Shown: positions 25,800 through 34,331, counted from the first letter of the stretch. The stretch is DNA of 48,438 nucleotides from an uncultured Candidatus Saccharibacteria bacterium (GCA_938046735.1 CALIXF010000005.1:1-48438), one strand, 5' to 3'. Translations and numbers: made by a program. Notes: generated by a model from the letters alone, not told the origin.

Positions 25800-26896
25800 T
25801 TTATCGCATCCAAGCCTGGGAGAGGCAAGCCAAGCAAGAATTCAAGACTAGCGCCACCACCGGTAGAGATCAGGCTGTATTTTAGTGATGGAGATGAGTC
25901 GAGACCCCGTGAATTAACAGTATGAGCCTCGAGAAGTTTTTCAACGTAACCTGAGGTATCACCGCCCAAAATAATGGTTTGGTTATATTCAGGATTTTTT
26001 AGGCCAATAGTCTCAGCAATAGCTTTTGATGAAAGATCAAAACCTGGCTCCTCGGTTTTACCAGCAGTACCATTCCAGATAATAGTATGGCTGTGCTTGA
26101 TGGTTGGGAGAATTTTAGATAAAGAAAGGTTGCCGATATCGAGCTTGTTCCCTTCTTGATCTTCACGAAAATCTTCGGCAACATAAATTTTAGGATCAGA
26201 AGGAGTATAGTCATCAGCGGCAATTTTGCCAACGACAAGAATATGGTCAGCAAGTGGAAGAAAACGATCAATCAGGGGTTGTTTGTCACTAATTTTTGCA
26301 CCACCGATAACCACGGTAACTGGTGGCTTGGGGGTTTGAAGAACCTGGCTTAGATTTGTGACCTCTTTTTCGATGAGAAAACCCGCAACGGTGGGGAGAA
26401 GCTGAGGAATTTGGACAGTAGAGGCATGAGCACGGTGAATAACTGCAAAACCATCCTGAACATAAAGATCGGCAGAGGTATCATATACAATTTGTTTTGC
26501 AAAATCCAAACTATTCTCTTCTTCTGCACTGGAGAAACGAAGGTTTTCAAGAAGAACGACGGAACCTTGGGGCAAAGCATCTATCTGATTCTTCACAGTT
26601 TCGCCAATAGTCTGTGAAATAAAAGTAACTGGGCGATCAAGAAAGCGAGAAAGCTCCCCTGCAACTGGAGCAAGAGAAAGTGCAGGATCGAATTGACCCT
26701 TTGGGCGACCGAGATGAGAAATTAAAATAATATGATGAGCCTGGCCAGCTAACAGGTATTGAATAGTAGGGAGAGCAGCCTGCAAGCGGAAATTACTGAG
26801 TACTTTGCCGTCTCTCAGTGGCACATTAAAATCCGTGCGTACAAGAATGTTTTTATTTCGTAGATCGATATCACGAATCGTGGTTTTATCAAACAT
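25796..26896 (-). CDS. pgk: Phosphoglycerate kinase
   Basis: 366 residues, slightly short for the family (about 390). Signature segments are LVRTDFNVPLRDGKVLSNFRL, LISHLGRPKGQFDPALSLAPV, VVIGGAKISDKQPLI and STGGGASLEFLLG. It makes ATP and 3-phosphoglycerate in glycolysis and pairs with pyk just upstream. Phosphoketolase yields glyceraldehyde 3-phosphate that can enter here. The ATG lies 6 nt after TATACT. Its stop codon is part of the clpC CIRCE. Confidence 0.96.
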   Translation of the reverse strand: MFDKTTIRDIDLRNKNILVRTDFNVPLRDGKVLSNFRLQAALPTIQYLLAGQAHHIILISHLGRPKGQFDPALSLAPVAGELSRFLDRPVTFISQTIGETVKNQIDALPQGSVVLLENLRFSSAEEENSLDFAKQIVYDTSADLYVQDGFAVIHRAHASTVQIPQLLPTVAGFLIEKEVTNLSQVLQTPKPPVTVVIGGAKISDKQPLIDRFLPLADHILVVGKIAADDYTPSDPKIYVAEDFREDQEGNKLDIGNLSLSKILPTIKHSHTIIWNGTAGKTEEPGFDLSSKAIAETIGLKNPEYNQTIILGGDTSGYVEKLLEAHTVNSRGLDSSPSLKYSLISTGGGASLEFLLGLPLPGLDAIN

Positions 26897-26902
26897 AACT
26901 AT

Positions 26903-26908
26903 AGTATA
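26903..26908 (-). promoter_or_regulatory. Probable leaderless promoter of pgk
   Basis: TATACT, then 6 nt, then ATG at 26896. Confidence 0.55.
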
Positions 26909-26920
26909 GCCTTATGATAC

Positions 26921-26953
26921 AAAAAATAATACCCTGTGGCGGGTATTATTTTC
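26921..26953. terminator. Terminator between pyk and pgk
   Basis: AAAATAATACCC-TGTGGC-GGGTATTATTTT perfect stem. It separates pyk from the pgk promoter. Confidence 0.82.
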
Positions 26954-26975
26954 ACAATATTGAATTGTTTTGCTA

Positions 26976-28409
26976 TTAGATGCTACGAATTTGAATTGTG
27001 TCGGTGCCAGAAACGGTGTTTGGCTGACCAGAAACAATAACTGCAAGAACCTGATTGCTACCCTCTTTTGGCGCAACATAGCCAGAAGCTTTGAGCTCTT
27101 GAAGCAGATCGATGCCATAGTTGTCGGAGTACGGACGAACAAAGCTGGCATTTGCATAAGTAAGAGCAAGTTGACCAGCAACACGAGCGCTGCTTGTAAC
27201 TGAGATAATTGGAAGAGTTGGACGCTCAGCAGCAATTGAGTCAGCGATAGCACCAGAAGCGGTTTCGCAAACGATAACATCAGCGTTGATTTTTTCAGCT
27301 AATTTGACGGCGGCATTGGCGACAGCATTATAGCTTTCATTCTCACCCTTTGGATCAGTGTCAAGTGGATTGACGCCGATGTGATTTTGAGTATAGAGAA
27401 TGATTTTCTTCATCTGCTTGACAGCTTCAATTGGGTATTTACCCTGAGCAGTTTCGTCTGAAAGCATAACGACATCAGCGCCTTGAACGACGGCATTAGC
27501 AACATCGGAAACTTCAGCACGTGATGGCTCTGGACTATCAACCATTGAACCAAGCATTTGAGTGGCAACAATACAAAGCTTACCATGTTTGCGACAGAGA
27601 TTAACAAGCTTGCGCTGGACAATAGGGACAACTTCATTACCAGCTTCAACCGCCATATCACCACGAGCAACCATGATGGCATCAGTGGCTTTAACGATAG
27701 CTTCAAGCTTTTCGTCGGTTTCAATAGCTTTTTTAGTTTCAATCTTTGCAACGATTTGCGCAGTTGAACCATGAGAAAGAAGAATTTGACGAAGTTTCTC
27801 GACATCTTCAGCACTCTGGATAAAGCTCATAGCAACAAAGTCAAAATCACGAGAAGCACCAAATTCGATGTCGGCCATATCTTTTTCAGTAATAACATCA
27901 CCACCAAAATCAGTATCAGGAAGGTTGAGTCCTTTACGGCTCATAATAAAACCGTCGTTTTCAATGCGCACACGAACTGCGGTGTTGCTGACAATCTCGA
28001 TGACCTTAGAACGGATCTTACCATCATACATAAAAAGTGGCTCGCCAACTTTCATGCGCTCAGCAAGATTGTACTGAACTGGGAGGGTGGTTGAACCGTC
28101 GTGTTCTTTGACAGCATAGTCAAGAACTAATTCGTCACCAGTCTTAACGTCGAGACGGTCGTCTTTTAAAATACCGAGACGAATCTTTGGACCTTGAAGA
28201 TCCTGTAAGATAGCAACTGAACGACCTTTTTTGGCAGCAGCGTTGCGAATCCAACGAATCTGCTCGTCACGCTCTTCGTAACTTCCGTGAGAGAAGTTTA
28301 GACGGCAACCATTAGCGCCGGCCATAATTAATTCTGTGATTTTTTCTTCTGAGAAAACAGAAGGGCCGATGGTGGCCAAGATTTTTGTTCTTTTAAATAA
28401 TCTACTCAT
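26976..28409 (-). CDS. pyk: Pyruvate kinase
   Basis: 477 residues from MSRLFKRTKILATIGPS. It has RLNFSHGSYEERDEQI, DLQGPKIRLG, the active-site region AIMVARGDMAVEAGNEVV, ATQMLGSMVDSPEPSRAEVSDVANAV and a C-terminal regulatory domain. It catalyses the last ATP-yielding step of glycolysis. The open frame reaches 28544, but homology starts at 28409, and TGTTATAAT lies 10 nt upstream, giving at most a few leader bases. Confidence 0.96.
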   Translation of the reverse strand: MSRLFKRTKILATIGPSVFSEEKITELIMAGANGCRLNFSHGSYEERDEQIRWIRNAAAKKGRSVAILQDLQGPKIRLGILKDDRLDVKTGDELVLDYAVKEHDGSTTLPVQYNLAERMKVGEPLFMYDGKIRSKVIEIVSNTAVRVRIENDGFIMSRKGLNLPDTDFGGDVITEKDMADIEFGASRDFDFVAMSFIQSAEDVEKLRQILLSHGSTAQIVAKIETKKAIETDEKLEAIVKATDAIMVARGDMAVEAGNEVVPIVQRKLVNLCRKHGKLCIVATQMLGSMVDSPEPSRAEVSDVANAVVQGADVVMLSDETAQGKYPIEAVKQMKKIILYTQNHIGVNPLDTDPKGENESYNAVANAAVKLAEKINADVIVCETASGAIADSIAAERPTLPIISVTSSARVAGQLALTYANASFVRPYSDNYGIDLLQELKASGYVAPKEGSNQVLAVIVSGQPNTVSGTDTIQIRSI

Positions 28410-28419
28410 AACTTGGATA

Positions 28420-28428
28420 ATTATAACA
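28420..28428 (-). promoter_or_regulatory. Promoter of pyk
   Basis: TGTTATAAT with 10 nt to the ATG, slightly longer than the 6-nt spacing used elsewhere. Confidence 0.6.
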
Positions 28429-28495
28429 TATTTATAAGGATACTTATTTAAAGAGAAAATATTGTATTGTACTATATAAATATATAACTTGAAAG

Positions 28496-28765
28496 ATGAA
28501 AAAAATGAACGAAAAAGCTTTAAAAATTTTTGGGTGGGTGGCAACCCGCACTGCGATGTTGATGTATATTTCTTATTTTCCGCAGATAATTAATAATCTA
28601 AATGGACATAGGAGTGGATTTTTACAACCTACGGTGGCAGCAATTAACTGTCTGCTTTGGGTTATTTATGGCTTTTGCCAAAAGAAAAAAGAATGGCCGA
28701 TCATTATTGCAAACGTACCTGGTGTGATCTTTGGAACAATTGCTGCAATTACAGCCTTAATATAA
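28496..28765 (+). CDS. SemiSWEET-like small sugar transporter
   Basis: 89 residues with three predicted helices. The PQ-loop motif is in MYISYFPQIINNLNGHRSGF at the end of helix 1, followed by AAINCLLWVIYGF with the helix 2 Asn-Cys position and a third helix (IIANVPGVIFGTIAAITAL). SemiSWEETs dimerise to move sugars across the membrane. It would suit an organism that scavenges sugars for the glycolytic and phosphoketolase genes nearby. A second ATG three codons downstream is an alternative start. Confidence 0.8.
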   Translation: MKKMNEKALKIFGWVATRTAMLMYISYFPQIINNLNGHRSGFLQPTVAAINCLLWVIYGFCQKKKEWPIIIANVPGVIFGTIAAITALI

Positions 28766-28839
28766 AAATCTAGAATAGGTTTGCAAAAATTAACCCTTGG
28801 ATAATACGTGAAAAACAGATAAGGTGCAAAGACTACGGA

Positions 28840-29799
28840 CTAGTTAGATTTGATTTTTTGAAAATGAGTAGCTGAATAATCTTCAAGGGTGATTTGATCA
28901 GTTTCTCGGAAGTTTTTGAGATCCTTAAAGGCGGGGCTAGTTGATTGACCTTTATATTTGATTTGCCAAAAATCAGCAACTTCACCACTTGGAATAAATT
29001 GATCTAGATGTTCATGCCACTGAAGTCTGAGAGGGGTTTCGTGTAATTCTTTAGCAATAAGCTGATTTTCCACGTATGTTGCTAATGAATAATCTTGATC
29101 AAAAACAAGAAAAGTAACACCGCCCTGCTCACCGGGATCTGTTTTATGGGTTTTTGTCTGATAAATTGCGGTAATAATTTTACGAACACTCTTTTCTGGT
29201 GCAAGGCTCTGAAAGGTAGAAGACATAACAAGAACTAAAATAAAAATTACCATACTTAAAAACATAATTGGAGACTTGACCGACAATACAGTATCTTTTT
29301 TTGAAAGTAATTCTTTTTTAAAGAAAATTTTAAATATTTGTAGAGTACAAAATAATAAAAGAAAAGCAATTAAAATTTGCGCTGTATAAGAAGTAAACTG
29401 TTGACTAATTTGAATAAAAAACGGATTAAAAGTTAATACTGATAAAATAAGTATTGTAGTCTTTAAGGTAAATTTATTTCTAAAAAAGAAAAAGAGAGAC
29501 AAAATAATTAAACCGCCGCAGAAGAACGAAAAAGAACGATAGGTAATTAAGGATGCACCAAAAAAATTTGACCAGAAAGATAATAGAAAAAAATAAATTG
29601 TCTGAACGAGAGTTTTATTAGTATCAAGCGGTGAAGGAGAAGCTTTGGTGAGAAAATCGCTAAAACACCGATAATTTTCAGCCTCTTGATTTGTAATCGA
29701 TTTAGTAATACCACTCAGGCTTAACGACATATAAATCCCAATAAGAAAAATTAAAGAAAAAGCTAAATAAAACCGAGGAGTTTTTTTATTGGATTCCAT
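28840..29799 (-). CDS. Polytopic membrane protein, glycosyltransferase-C-like N-terminus
   Basis: 319 residues with about six hydrophobic segments in the first 200, then a soluble C-terminal domain of about 110 residues. The N-terminal layout, with LIFLIGIYMSLSLSG and then SFWSNFFGASLITYRSFSFFCGGLIILSLF, resembles the start of GT-C (PMT/ArnT-like) glycosyltransferases. However the catalytic acidic loop is not convincing and the protein is much shorter. Function is unknown. TAAAAT with a 6-nt gap to the ATG makes it a predicted leaderless gene. Confidence 0.5.
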   Translation of the reverse strand: MESNKKTPRFYLAFSLIFLIGIYMSLSLSGITKSITNQEAENYRCFSDFLTKASPSPLDTNKTLVQTIYFFLLSFWSNFFGASLITYRSFSFFCGGLIILSLFFFFRNKFTLKTTILILSVLTFNPFFIQISQQFTSYTAQILIAFLLLFCTLQIFKIFFKKELLSKKDTVLSVKSPIMFLSMVIFILVLVMSSTFQSLAPEKSVRKIITAIYQTKTHKTDPGEQGGVTFLVFDQDYSLATYVENQLIAKELHETPLRLQWHEHLDQFIPSGEVADFWQIKYKGQSTSPAFKDLKNFRETDQITLEDYSATHFQKIKSN

Positions 29800-29805
29800 A
29801 GTTTG

Positions 29806-29814
29806 ATTTTAACA
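29806..29814 (-). promoter_or_regulatory. Leaderless promoter of the membrane protein gene
   Basis: TGTTAAAAT, then CAAACT (6 nt), then ATG at 29799. Confidence 0.65.
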
Positions 29815-29847
29815 GAGTTTGGGGTTTTCGTGATAAGATAAAAATAT

Positions 29848-29923
29848 CTGGGCGTGGCGCAGTTGGTAGCGCGCGCGGTTCGGGACTGCGAGGTCGCCAG
29901 TTCAAATCTGGTCGCCCAGACCA
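29848..29923 (+). tRNA. tRNA-Pro (CGG)
   Basis: Acceptor CTGGGCG/CGCCCAG, discriminator A, encoded CCA, D-arm GCGC/GCGC, anticodon stem CGCGG/CTGCG, loop TTCGGGA with anticodon CGG. Confidence 0.95.
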
Positions 29924-29983
29924 TTGTAAAATATTACTAACGCTTTTTAAACTGGGAACTGGCGGAACGTCCCACGGGGTAAA

Positions 29984-30013
29984 CGCCAGTTCAAATCTGG
30001 TCGCCCAGACCAT
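29984..30013 (+). repeat. Duplicate of the tRNA-Pro(CGG) 3' end
   Basis: 30 bp identical to 29895-29924 (T-arm, 3' acceptor strand and CCA of tRNA-Pro). It lacks a 5' half, so it is not a tRNA. Upstream, AACTGGCG forms an inverted repeat with CGCCAGTT at its start. Confidence 0.9.
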
Positions 30014-30029
30014 ATGTTTGAAATTAATT

Positions 30030-30104
30030 CGGGGCTTGGCGCAGTGGTAGCGCGTACGTCTGGGGGACGTGAGGTCGCCAGTTCAATCCTGGTAGCCCCG
30101 ACCA
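30030..30104 (+). tRNA. tRNA-Pro (GGG)
   Basis: Acceptor CGGGGCT/AGCCCCG, discriminator A, encoded CCA, anticodon loop CTGGGGG with anticodon GGG, T-loop TTCAATC. Confidence 0.95.
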
Positions 30105-30119
30105 TAAAAAAGTCAACAA

Positions 30120-30150
30120 CAAAAGACACCGCATTGGTGTCTTTTGTTTT
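30120..30150. terminator. Terminator between tRNA-Pro and rny
   Basis: CAAAAGACACC and GGTGTCTTTTG form an 11-bp stem, followed by TTTT. It serves the convergent tRNA unit and rny. Confidence 0.85.
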
Positions 30151-30152
30151 AG

Positions 30153-31670
30153 TTATTTAGCATATTCAACAGCTCTAGTTTCGCGGATGACATTTACCTT
30201 AATGATACCTGGATAGCTCATGGTGGCTTCAATCTTATCCGCAATGTCACGTGCGAGTTTCAAAGCAGTAAGATCATCGATTTGCTTTGGCTCAACGATG
30301 ACACGGATTTCACGACCTGCGGAAATAGCATAGGCCTTATCGATACCTGGAAAGCTGGTGGCAATATTCTCTAATTCCTTCATACGCTCAGCAAAGTTCT
30401 CAGCAGATATATTACGTGCACCTGGACGAGCAGCAGAAATAGCATCAACAATTTTAACAATAATAGCTTCTGGGGTGGTTGGTTCAATATCATTGTGATG
30501 AGCAGAGATAGCATGAACAACTTGATCGGACATACCATATTTTTTTGCTAGTTCGGCACCAATTTCAGCGTGCTTACCTTCAATTTTATGAGTAACTGCC
30601 TTGCCAACGTCATGAAGAAGGGTGGCAGTTTTTGCAATACGAACATCAGCGCCAATTTCTTCAGCAATCATACCAGCCATATGGGCCATTTCAATAGAGT
30701 GAAGTAAAACGTTTTGACCATAAGAGGTACGGAATTTTAGTTCACCTAAGAGGTGTAACATTTCATGAGGAATACCAATGATGCCGACTTCACGAGCAGC
30801 ATCCTCACCAGCACGGATAACCTCTTTTTCAATCTCACGTTCAGCTTTACTAACTGCTTCTTCAATACTGGATGGATTAATACGACCGTCTTTCATAAGA
30901 CGCTCCAAGGCATATCTTGCGACTTGGCGACGAATAGGGTCAAAAGAAGAAAGAACAACCATGCCAGGAGTATCATCAACCATAATATCAACACCAGTAG
31001 CACGTTGAAGAGCCTGAATATTGCGACCTTCTTTTCCGATAATACGACCCTTCATTTCATCATCGGGAAGCTTAAGAGCAGTAACAGTACGATCAGCAGT
31101 CACTTCGGAAGACATGCGTTCCATGGCAGTAACGAGGAGGGATTGAGCAGTGTCATCGATATCACGTTTAATTTCACGCTGCTGTTTGACGACAAGATTA
31201 ACAAGGTCTTCCCTGATGTCTTTCTCAGTCATCGCAATTAGCTTTTCTTTGGCTTCATTTTTAGAAAGAGCAGCAATCTTCTCAAGCTTTTCTTGTTGCT
31301 TGTCGCGAATGGAATGGATTTCGTTTTTAAGTTCTTCAATTTCTTTTTCTTGACGAGAAAGACGCTCAGAACGTTTTTCAATTTGATCAAATTTATTATC
31401 AAGAGAAATTTCACGTTCACTAAGACGTTTTTCGGTTTGCTTCCAATCTTTGCGCCTACTATCTTCTTCATTTTTTGATTTTTCAGCAAGATCAGCAGCT
31501 TCTTTTCTAGCTTTCAAAACAATATCGGAGGCCTCATTCTTAGCTTTCCTGACAAGATCATCAGCCTTGTTTTTACCGCCATTCTCATTTTTTTTATCAT
31601 AGGCAAAAATCATGCCAGCACCGGCGCCAAGACCAACAATAGCGGCGATAATAATCGGGACAAAATCCAT
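30153..31670 (-). CDS. rny: Ribonuclease Y
   Basis: 505 residues. N-terminal membrane helix (DFVPIIIAAIVGLGAGAGMIF), long coiled coil to about residue 190, KH domain (GRIIGKEGRNIQALQRATGV), and HD domain (KTATLLHDVGKAVTHKIEG). RNase Y is the membrane-bound endonuclease that starts mRNA decay in bacteria without RNase E. A strong ribosome site GGAAGAGG lies 3 nt before the ATG, so this gene is leadered, unlike many neighbours. Confidence 0.96.
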   Translation of the reverse strand: MDFVPIIIAAIVGLGAGAGMIFAYDKKNENGGKNKADDLVRKAKNEASDIVLKARKEAADLAEKSKNEEDSRRKDWKQTEKRLSEREISLDNKFDQIEKRSERLSRQEKEIEELKNEIHSIRDKQQEKLEKIAALSKNEAKEKLIAMTEKDIREDLVNLVVKQQREIKRDIDDTAQSLLVTAMERMSSEVTADRTVTALKLPDDEMKGRIIGKEGRNIQALQRATGVDIMVDDTPGMVVLSSFDPIRRQVARYALERLMKDGRINPSSIEEAVSKAEREIEKEVIRAGEDAAREVGIIGIPHEMLHLLGELKFRTSYGQNVLLHSIEMAHMAGMIAEEIGADVRIAKTATLLHDVGKAVTHKIEGKHAEIGAELAKKYGMSDQVVHAISAHHNDIEPTTPEAIIVKIVDAISAARPGARNISAENFAERMKELENIATSFPGIDKAYAISAGREIRVIVEPKQIDDLTALKLARDIADKIEATMSYPGIIKVNVIRETRAVEYAK

Positions 31671-31795
31671 ATTCCTCTTCCTTTTGTTATATTTGATTTG
31701 CTAATATTTTCCTGATATTAGCTTTTTCAACAAAATATATAATAATTACATTTTTGATAAAATCATCCCCCAGACGGTTTTATTGTAACATATTC

Positions 31796-32884
31796 TTATT
31801 CGTATGGTTCAATATTATCAGTAAGCATGTTGCGAATTAACTGATTGGCAGTATTCTCCAAGCCCTGTTCTGCACTATCGGTGCTGAAGACGACTGGATC
31901 CACATAGAAATAATTATAATCTTTATAGGTGAAGACTTTGGTACCAAAACGAACGCCGGTAGTGGCATCGAAATCACCATCAGTAACCGGGATACGACTG
32001 AGACAACCTTGACGACCAAGATTTTTACCAGGATCCGCAAAAGATGGTTTATACTGAGTACCTTTTTGAACAGCATTAAAGCAAATTGAACTACGGAAAG
32101 CATAGCTATTTAAAATGTAACTAACACTGGTGAGGTTATCCGGGATTTTAATCTTGATGCGCCAATCAGTAAGATAGATATAACCAGTGGTTGCTTTATA
32201 GACCGGAACGTCTTCAGGCTTATTGATATTAGAAATACCAGTGGTTTCTTCAACAGCTTTAATAATTTTATTTTTAGTAGCAACAGTTTGCTCAAGGGTT
32301 GTAATTTTATCACCTTGAGACATACCAAAAACAAGGCCAATAATACTTAAAACTAAGAAAATTACCATTAAGATACCAAAGACAAGAGACATAGTGGTCA
32401 TCTTTTTAAGGGATTTTAGGGCGATGGCTTTAGGGTCAGTTTTAGGATCAATAGGCTGAGGAAGTTCATTTTCTGGGATAGGAGGAATGGTTGGATTGGT
32501 GCTAGTTTGAAAGTCAAAATGAGTGGGCGAGACAACTGGAACGTTTAAAGAAGTTTGGGAAGTATTTAAATCGTTGGTACTATTCCGTGAATTAGTATTC
32601 TTAGCCTGTGTGGCAGCTAGATTAGCAGCATTAGCAATTGCTCGCTCGGCAAGTTGACTGTTGGAATTTGGGTTACCGGAACTGGCAGCCTGAGAAAAAC
32701 CATTGTCGCCAAATGGACTACTTGAAGCGGTCGAAAAAGGATCTTGAGAGGTAGTAACGAAGGTATTATTTGTTGATTCAGTAGTTGCTGACTGAGTGTT
32801 TGCCGATGATGTTCCGCCACCAAAAGTCACACCACCAATAGTGGTTGAATTATTATTTGAGAAAGTATTTTTTTCTTGATCCAT
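31796..32884 (-). CDS. Single-pass membrane protein with low-complexity N-terminus
   Basis: 362 residues, family not recognised. The first 160 residues are rich in Asn, Ser, Thr and Gln. One strong membrane helix (MSLVFGILMVIFLVLSIIGLVFGM, about 175-198) follows, then a short coiled coil (TTLEQTVATKNKIIKAVEE) and a C-terminal domain of about 130 residues with two Cys (SICFNA, QGCLSRIPV). The Cys-containing domain is probably outside the cell and disulfide-bonded. TGTTATAAT and AAGGGG upstream give it a leadered transcript. Confidence 0.55.
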   Translation of the reverse strand: MDQEKNTFSNNNSTTIGGVTFGGGTSSANTQSATTESTNNTFVTTSQDPFSTASSSPFGDNGFSQAASSGNPNSNSQLAERAIANAANLAATQAKNTNSRNSTNDLNTSQTSLNVPVVSPTHFDFQTSTNPTIPPIPENELPQPIDPKTDPKAIALKSLKKMTTMSLVFGILMVIFLVLSIIGLVFGMSQGDKITTLEQTVATKNKIIKAVEETTGISNINKPEDVPVYKATTGYIYLTDWRIKIKIPDNLTSVSYILNSYAFRSSICFNAVQKGTQYKPSFADPGKNLGRQGCLSRIPVTDGDFDATTGVRFGTKVFTYKDYNYFYVDPVVFSTDSAEQGLENTANQLIRNMLTDNIEPYE

Positions 32885-32923
32885 GTAATGCCCCTTATTC
32901 TTAAATAATTATAACAAAGAATC

Positions 32924-33256
32924 TCATTTTTTGGGCAGAGTAATATTGGCCGGGCGGCCGTAATCCGGTAGAATAATGGGGACTCGTTCACCAGTTGACT
33001 TATAAAGCGGAATTTCTAATTGATCAGCAAGAGTATTTACTATAGCAGCGCCAATTCTAAGACCTGTAAAAGAACCGGGGCCAGCCATAAACGTAATTTC
33101 AGTTAAATCAGACCAAGTGGCATGATGTTCGTTAAGCTTTTCAAGGATAACAGAGAGAAGTTGCTCAGCGAGCTGATTACCAAGTGGGATACGATATTCT
33201 GTTTCGTCAAGCCTGATGATAGTTTCGGGGGTTGAAGTATCAAGATAAAGTTTCAT
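32924..33256 (-). CDS. tsaB: TsaB-like protein, N-terminal half only
   Basis: 110 residues. MKLYLDTSTPETIIRLDE and TEITFMAGPGSFTGLRIGAAIVNTLADQL are the TsaB/YeaZ ASKHA signatures, but the usual second half (about 110 further residues) is missing. The next gene on the strand begins elsewhere, so this is a short form and not an obvious frameshift. TsaB dimerises with TsaD in synthesis of N6-threonylcarbamoyladenosine on tRNA. Its ATG overlaps the tsaE stop (ATGA), a coupled pair. Confidence 0.85.
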   Translation of the reverse strand: MKLYLDTSTPETIIRLDETEYRIPLGNQLAEQLLSVILEKLNEHHATWSDLTEITFMAGPGSFTGLRIGAAIVNTLADQLEIPLYKSTGERVPIILPDYGRPANITLPKK

Positions 33257-33669
33257 AAATTAATACTCCTCGAGCCGTCATCGTTGATCGTGATAAAAAA
33301 ACGGAGATGATCTTTGGGAAGAAGGCTACTAACGGAATCACCCCATTCGATAATAGTAATAGTGTTAGGATTCTGAATGTTTTCCAAAAGATCTTCAGAC
33401 ATAATGCCAGGATCATTGAGGCGATAAAAATCATAGTGAACTAGAAAATAATCTTTACCAGCTTTCTGAAAAGGATAACGCTTAGAAAGAGTGAAAGTCG
33501 GCGAAGTAATTTCTTCGTCGATCCCAAGCCCCTTGGCAATACCTTTTGTAATAGTGGTTTTACCGGCACCAACATCGCCGACGAGCTCTATGATGGTCGG
33601 GGCTTCAAGCGTCTTTGCAAGGTTTTCACCAAAGTTGATCATCTGCTGTTCGTTAGCAAATTTCTGCAT
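33253..33669 (-). CDS. tsaE: tRNA threonylcarbamoyladenosine biosynthesis protein TsaE
   Basis: 138 residues, usual length. Walker A IELVGDVGAGKTTITKGIAKGLG, then EEITSPTFTLSKRY and LVHYDFYRLNDPG, and IIEWGDSV (Walker B-like) are all canonical. TsaE is the ATPase of the t6A complex. TATAAT lies exactly 6 nt before the ATG. Confidence 0.95.
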   Translation of the reverse strand: MQKFANEQQMINFGENLAKTLEAPTIIELVGDVGAGKTTITKGIAKGLGIDEEITSPTFTLSKRYPFQKAGKDYFLVHYDFYRLNDPGIMSEDLLENIQNPNTITIIEWGDSVSSLLPKDHLRFFITINDDGSRSINL

Positions 33670-33675
33670 AGGTTT

Positions 33676-33681
33676 ATTATA
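33676..33681 (-). promoter_or_regulatory. Leaderless promoter of tsaE-tsaB
   Basis: TATAAT, then AAACCT (6 nt), then ATG at 33669. Confidence 0.68.
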
Positions 33682-33711
33682 TACCGGTTGAATTAAAATA
33701 TAAAATACTTA

Positions 33712-33720
33712 TGGTATAAT
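33712..33720 (+). promoter_or_regulatory. Leaderless promoter of the 148-residue membrane protein gene
   Basis: TGGTATAAT, then TCAGTT (6 nt), then ATG at 33727. Confidence 0.7.
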
Positions 33721-33726
33721 TCAGTT

Positions 33727-34173
33727 ATGAGATGCAATAATCGAAGCCTAAAGCTAATGCGTATTCTAAGTCTAATGATCGTAGTGACATGTTTAGCAGT
33801 AGTGGTAGCGGCGATCTTTGTAAAAAATAACTTAACAAGTACGAAGCTGGCTAACCAAAAAATGGAGGAGCTGGCACGCGACTATTATGAGAATGATTTT
33901 TATAAACGTTTCATTCGCGACCATGTTGCAGTGGGTCAAGAAGATAATCTCGGGCAATACTTTAAAAAATATACACAACTTGGTTTTTCGCCAGTGAAGT
34001 TGAGAAAGCTACTTGATTATAGTGAGAAAAATAACAAAGATATGTTGAAATATTTCTCACATGATAAATTTAGCTGTGACACAAATGGCTCTTATGCTTT
34101 AATAAAACCAAAAGACCCTTATTCGGTTAAAGATTACGAGATTACTTTTAGCTTAAAATGTAAGGAAGGCTGA
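33727..34173 (+). CDS. Membrane-anchored hypothetical protein
   Basis: 148 residues. One N-terminal helix (LMRILSLMIVVTCLAVVVAAIF) anchors a mostly helical charged domain. Two Cys (KFSCDTNG and FSLKCKEG) near the end are suitably placed for a disulfide outside the cell. No family recognised. Sequence features recall the small anchored pilin- or Cys-proteins of CPR genomes, but the prepilin motif is missing. Confidence 0.6.
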   Translation: MRCNNRSLKLMRILSLMIVVTCLAVVVAAIFVKNNLTSTKLANQKMEELARDYYENDFYKRFIRDHVAVGQEDNLGQYFKKYTQLGFSPVKLRKLLDYSEKNNKDMLKYFSHDKFSCDTNGSYALIKPKDPYSVKDYEITFSLKCKEG

Positions 34174-34248
34174 TTTTTTTAAATATCCAAAAAGGGTTAT
34201 TGAAAAATAAATGTTTTCTGTTAGAATAATAACAGTACAATTTTGTAT

Positions 34249-34323
34249 GGTCTCTTAGTATAACGGTTAGTACAACGGGTTTTCATCCCGTCAACGCGGG
34301 TTCGACTCCCGCAGAGATCACCA
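34249..34323 (+). tRNA. tRNA-Glu (TTC)
   Basis: Acceptor GGTCTCT/AGAGATC, discriminator A, encoded CCA, anticodon stem ACGGG/CCCGT, loop TTTTCAT with anticodon TTC. TTAGAAT about 24 nt upstream is a likely -10. It marks the left border of the acquired island. Confidence 0.95.
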
Positions 34324-34331
34324 TACCAGAG

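Noticed and set aside
28410..28544. Extended N-terminus of pyruvate kinase
   Set aside because: The standard kinase start follows the promoter at 28420-28428; the extension contains the promoter and overlaps the SemiSWEET start region.
29786..30129. Leftward ORFs across the tRNA-Pro genes containing GRPDLNWR
   Set aside because: This peptide is the well-known false translation of the antisense strand of tRNA genes; the region is explained by two tRNAs and a tRNA fragment.
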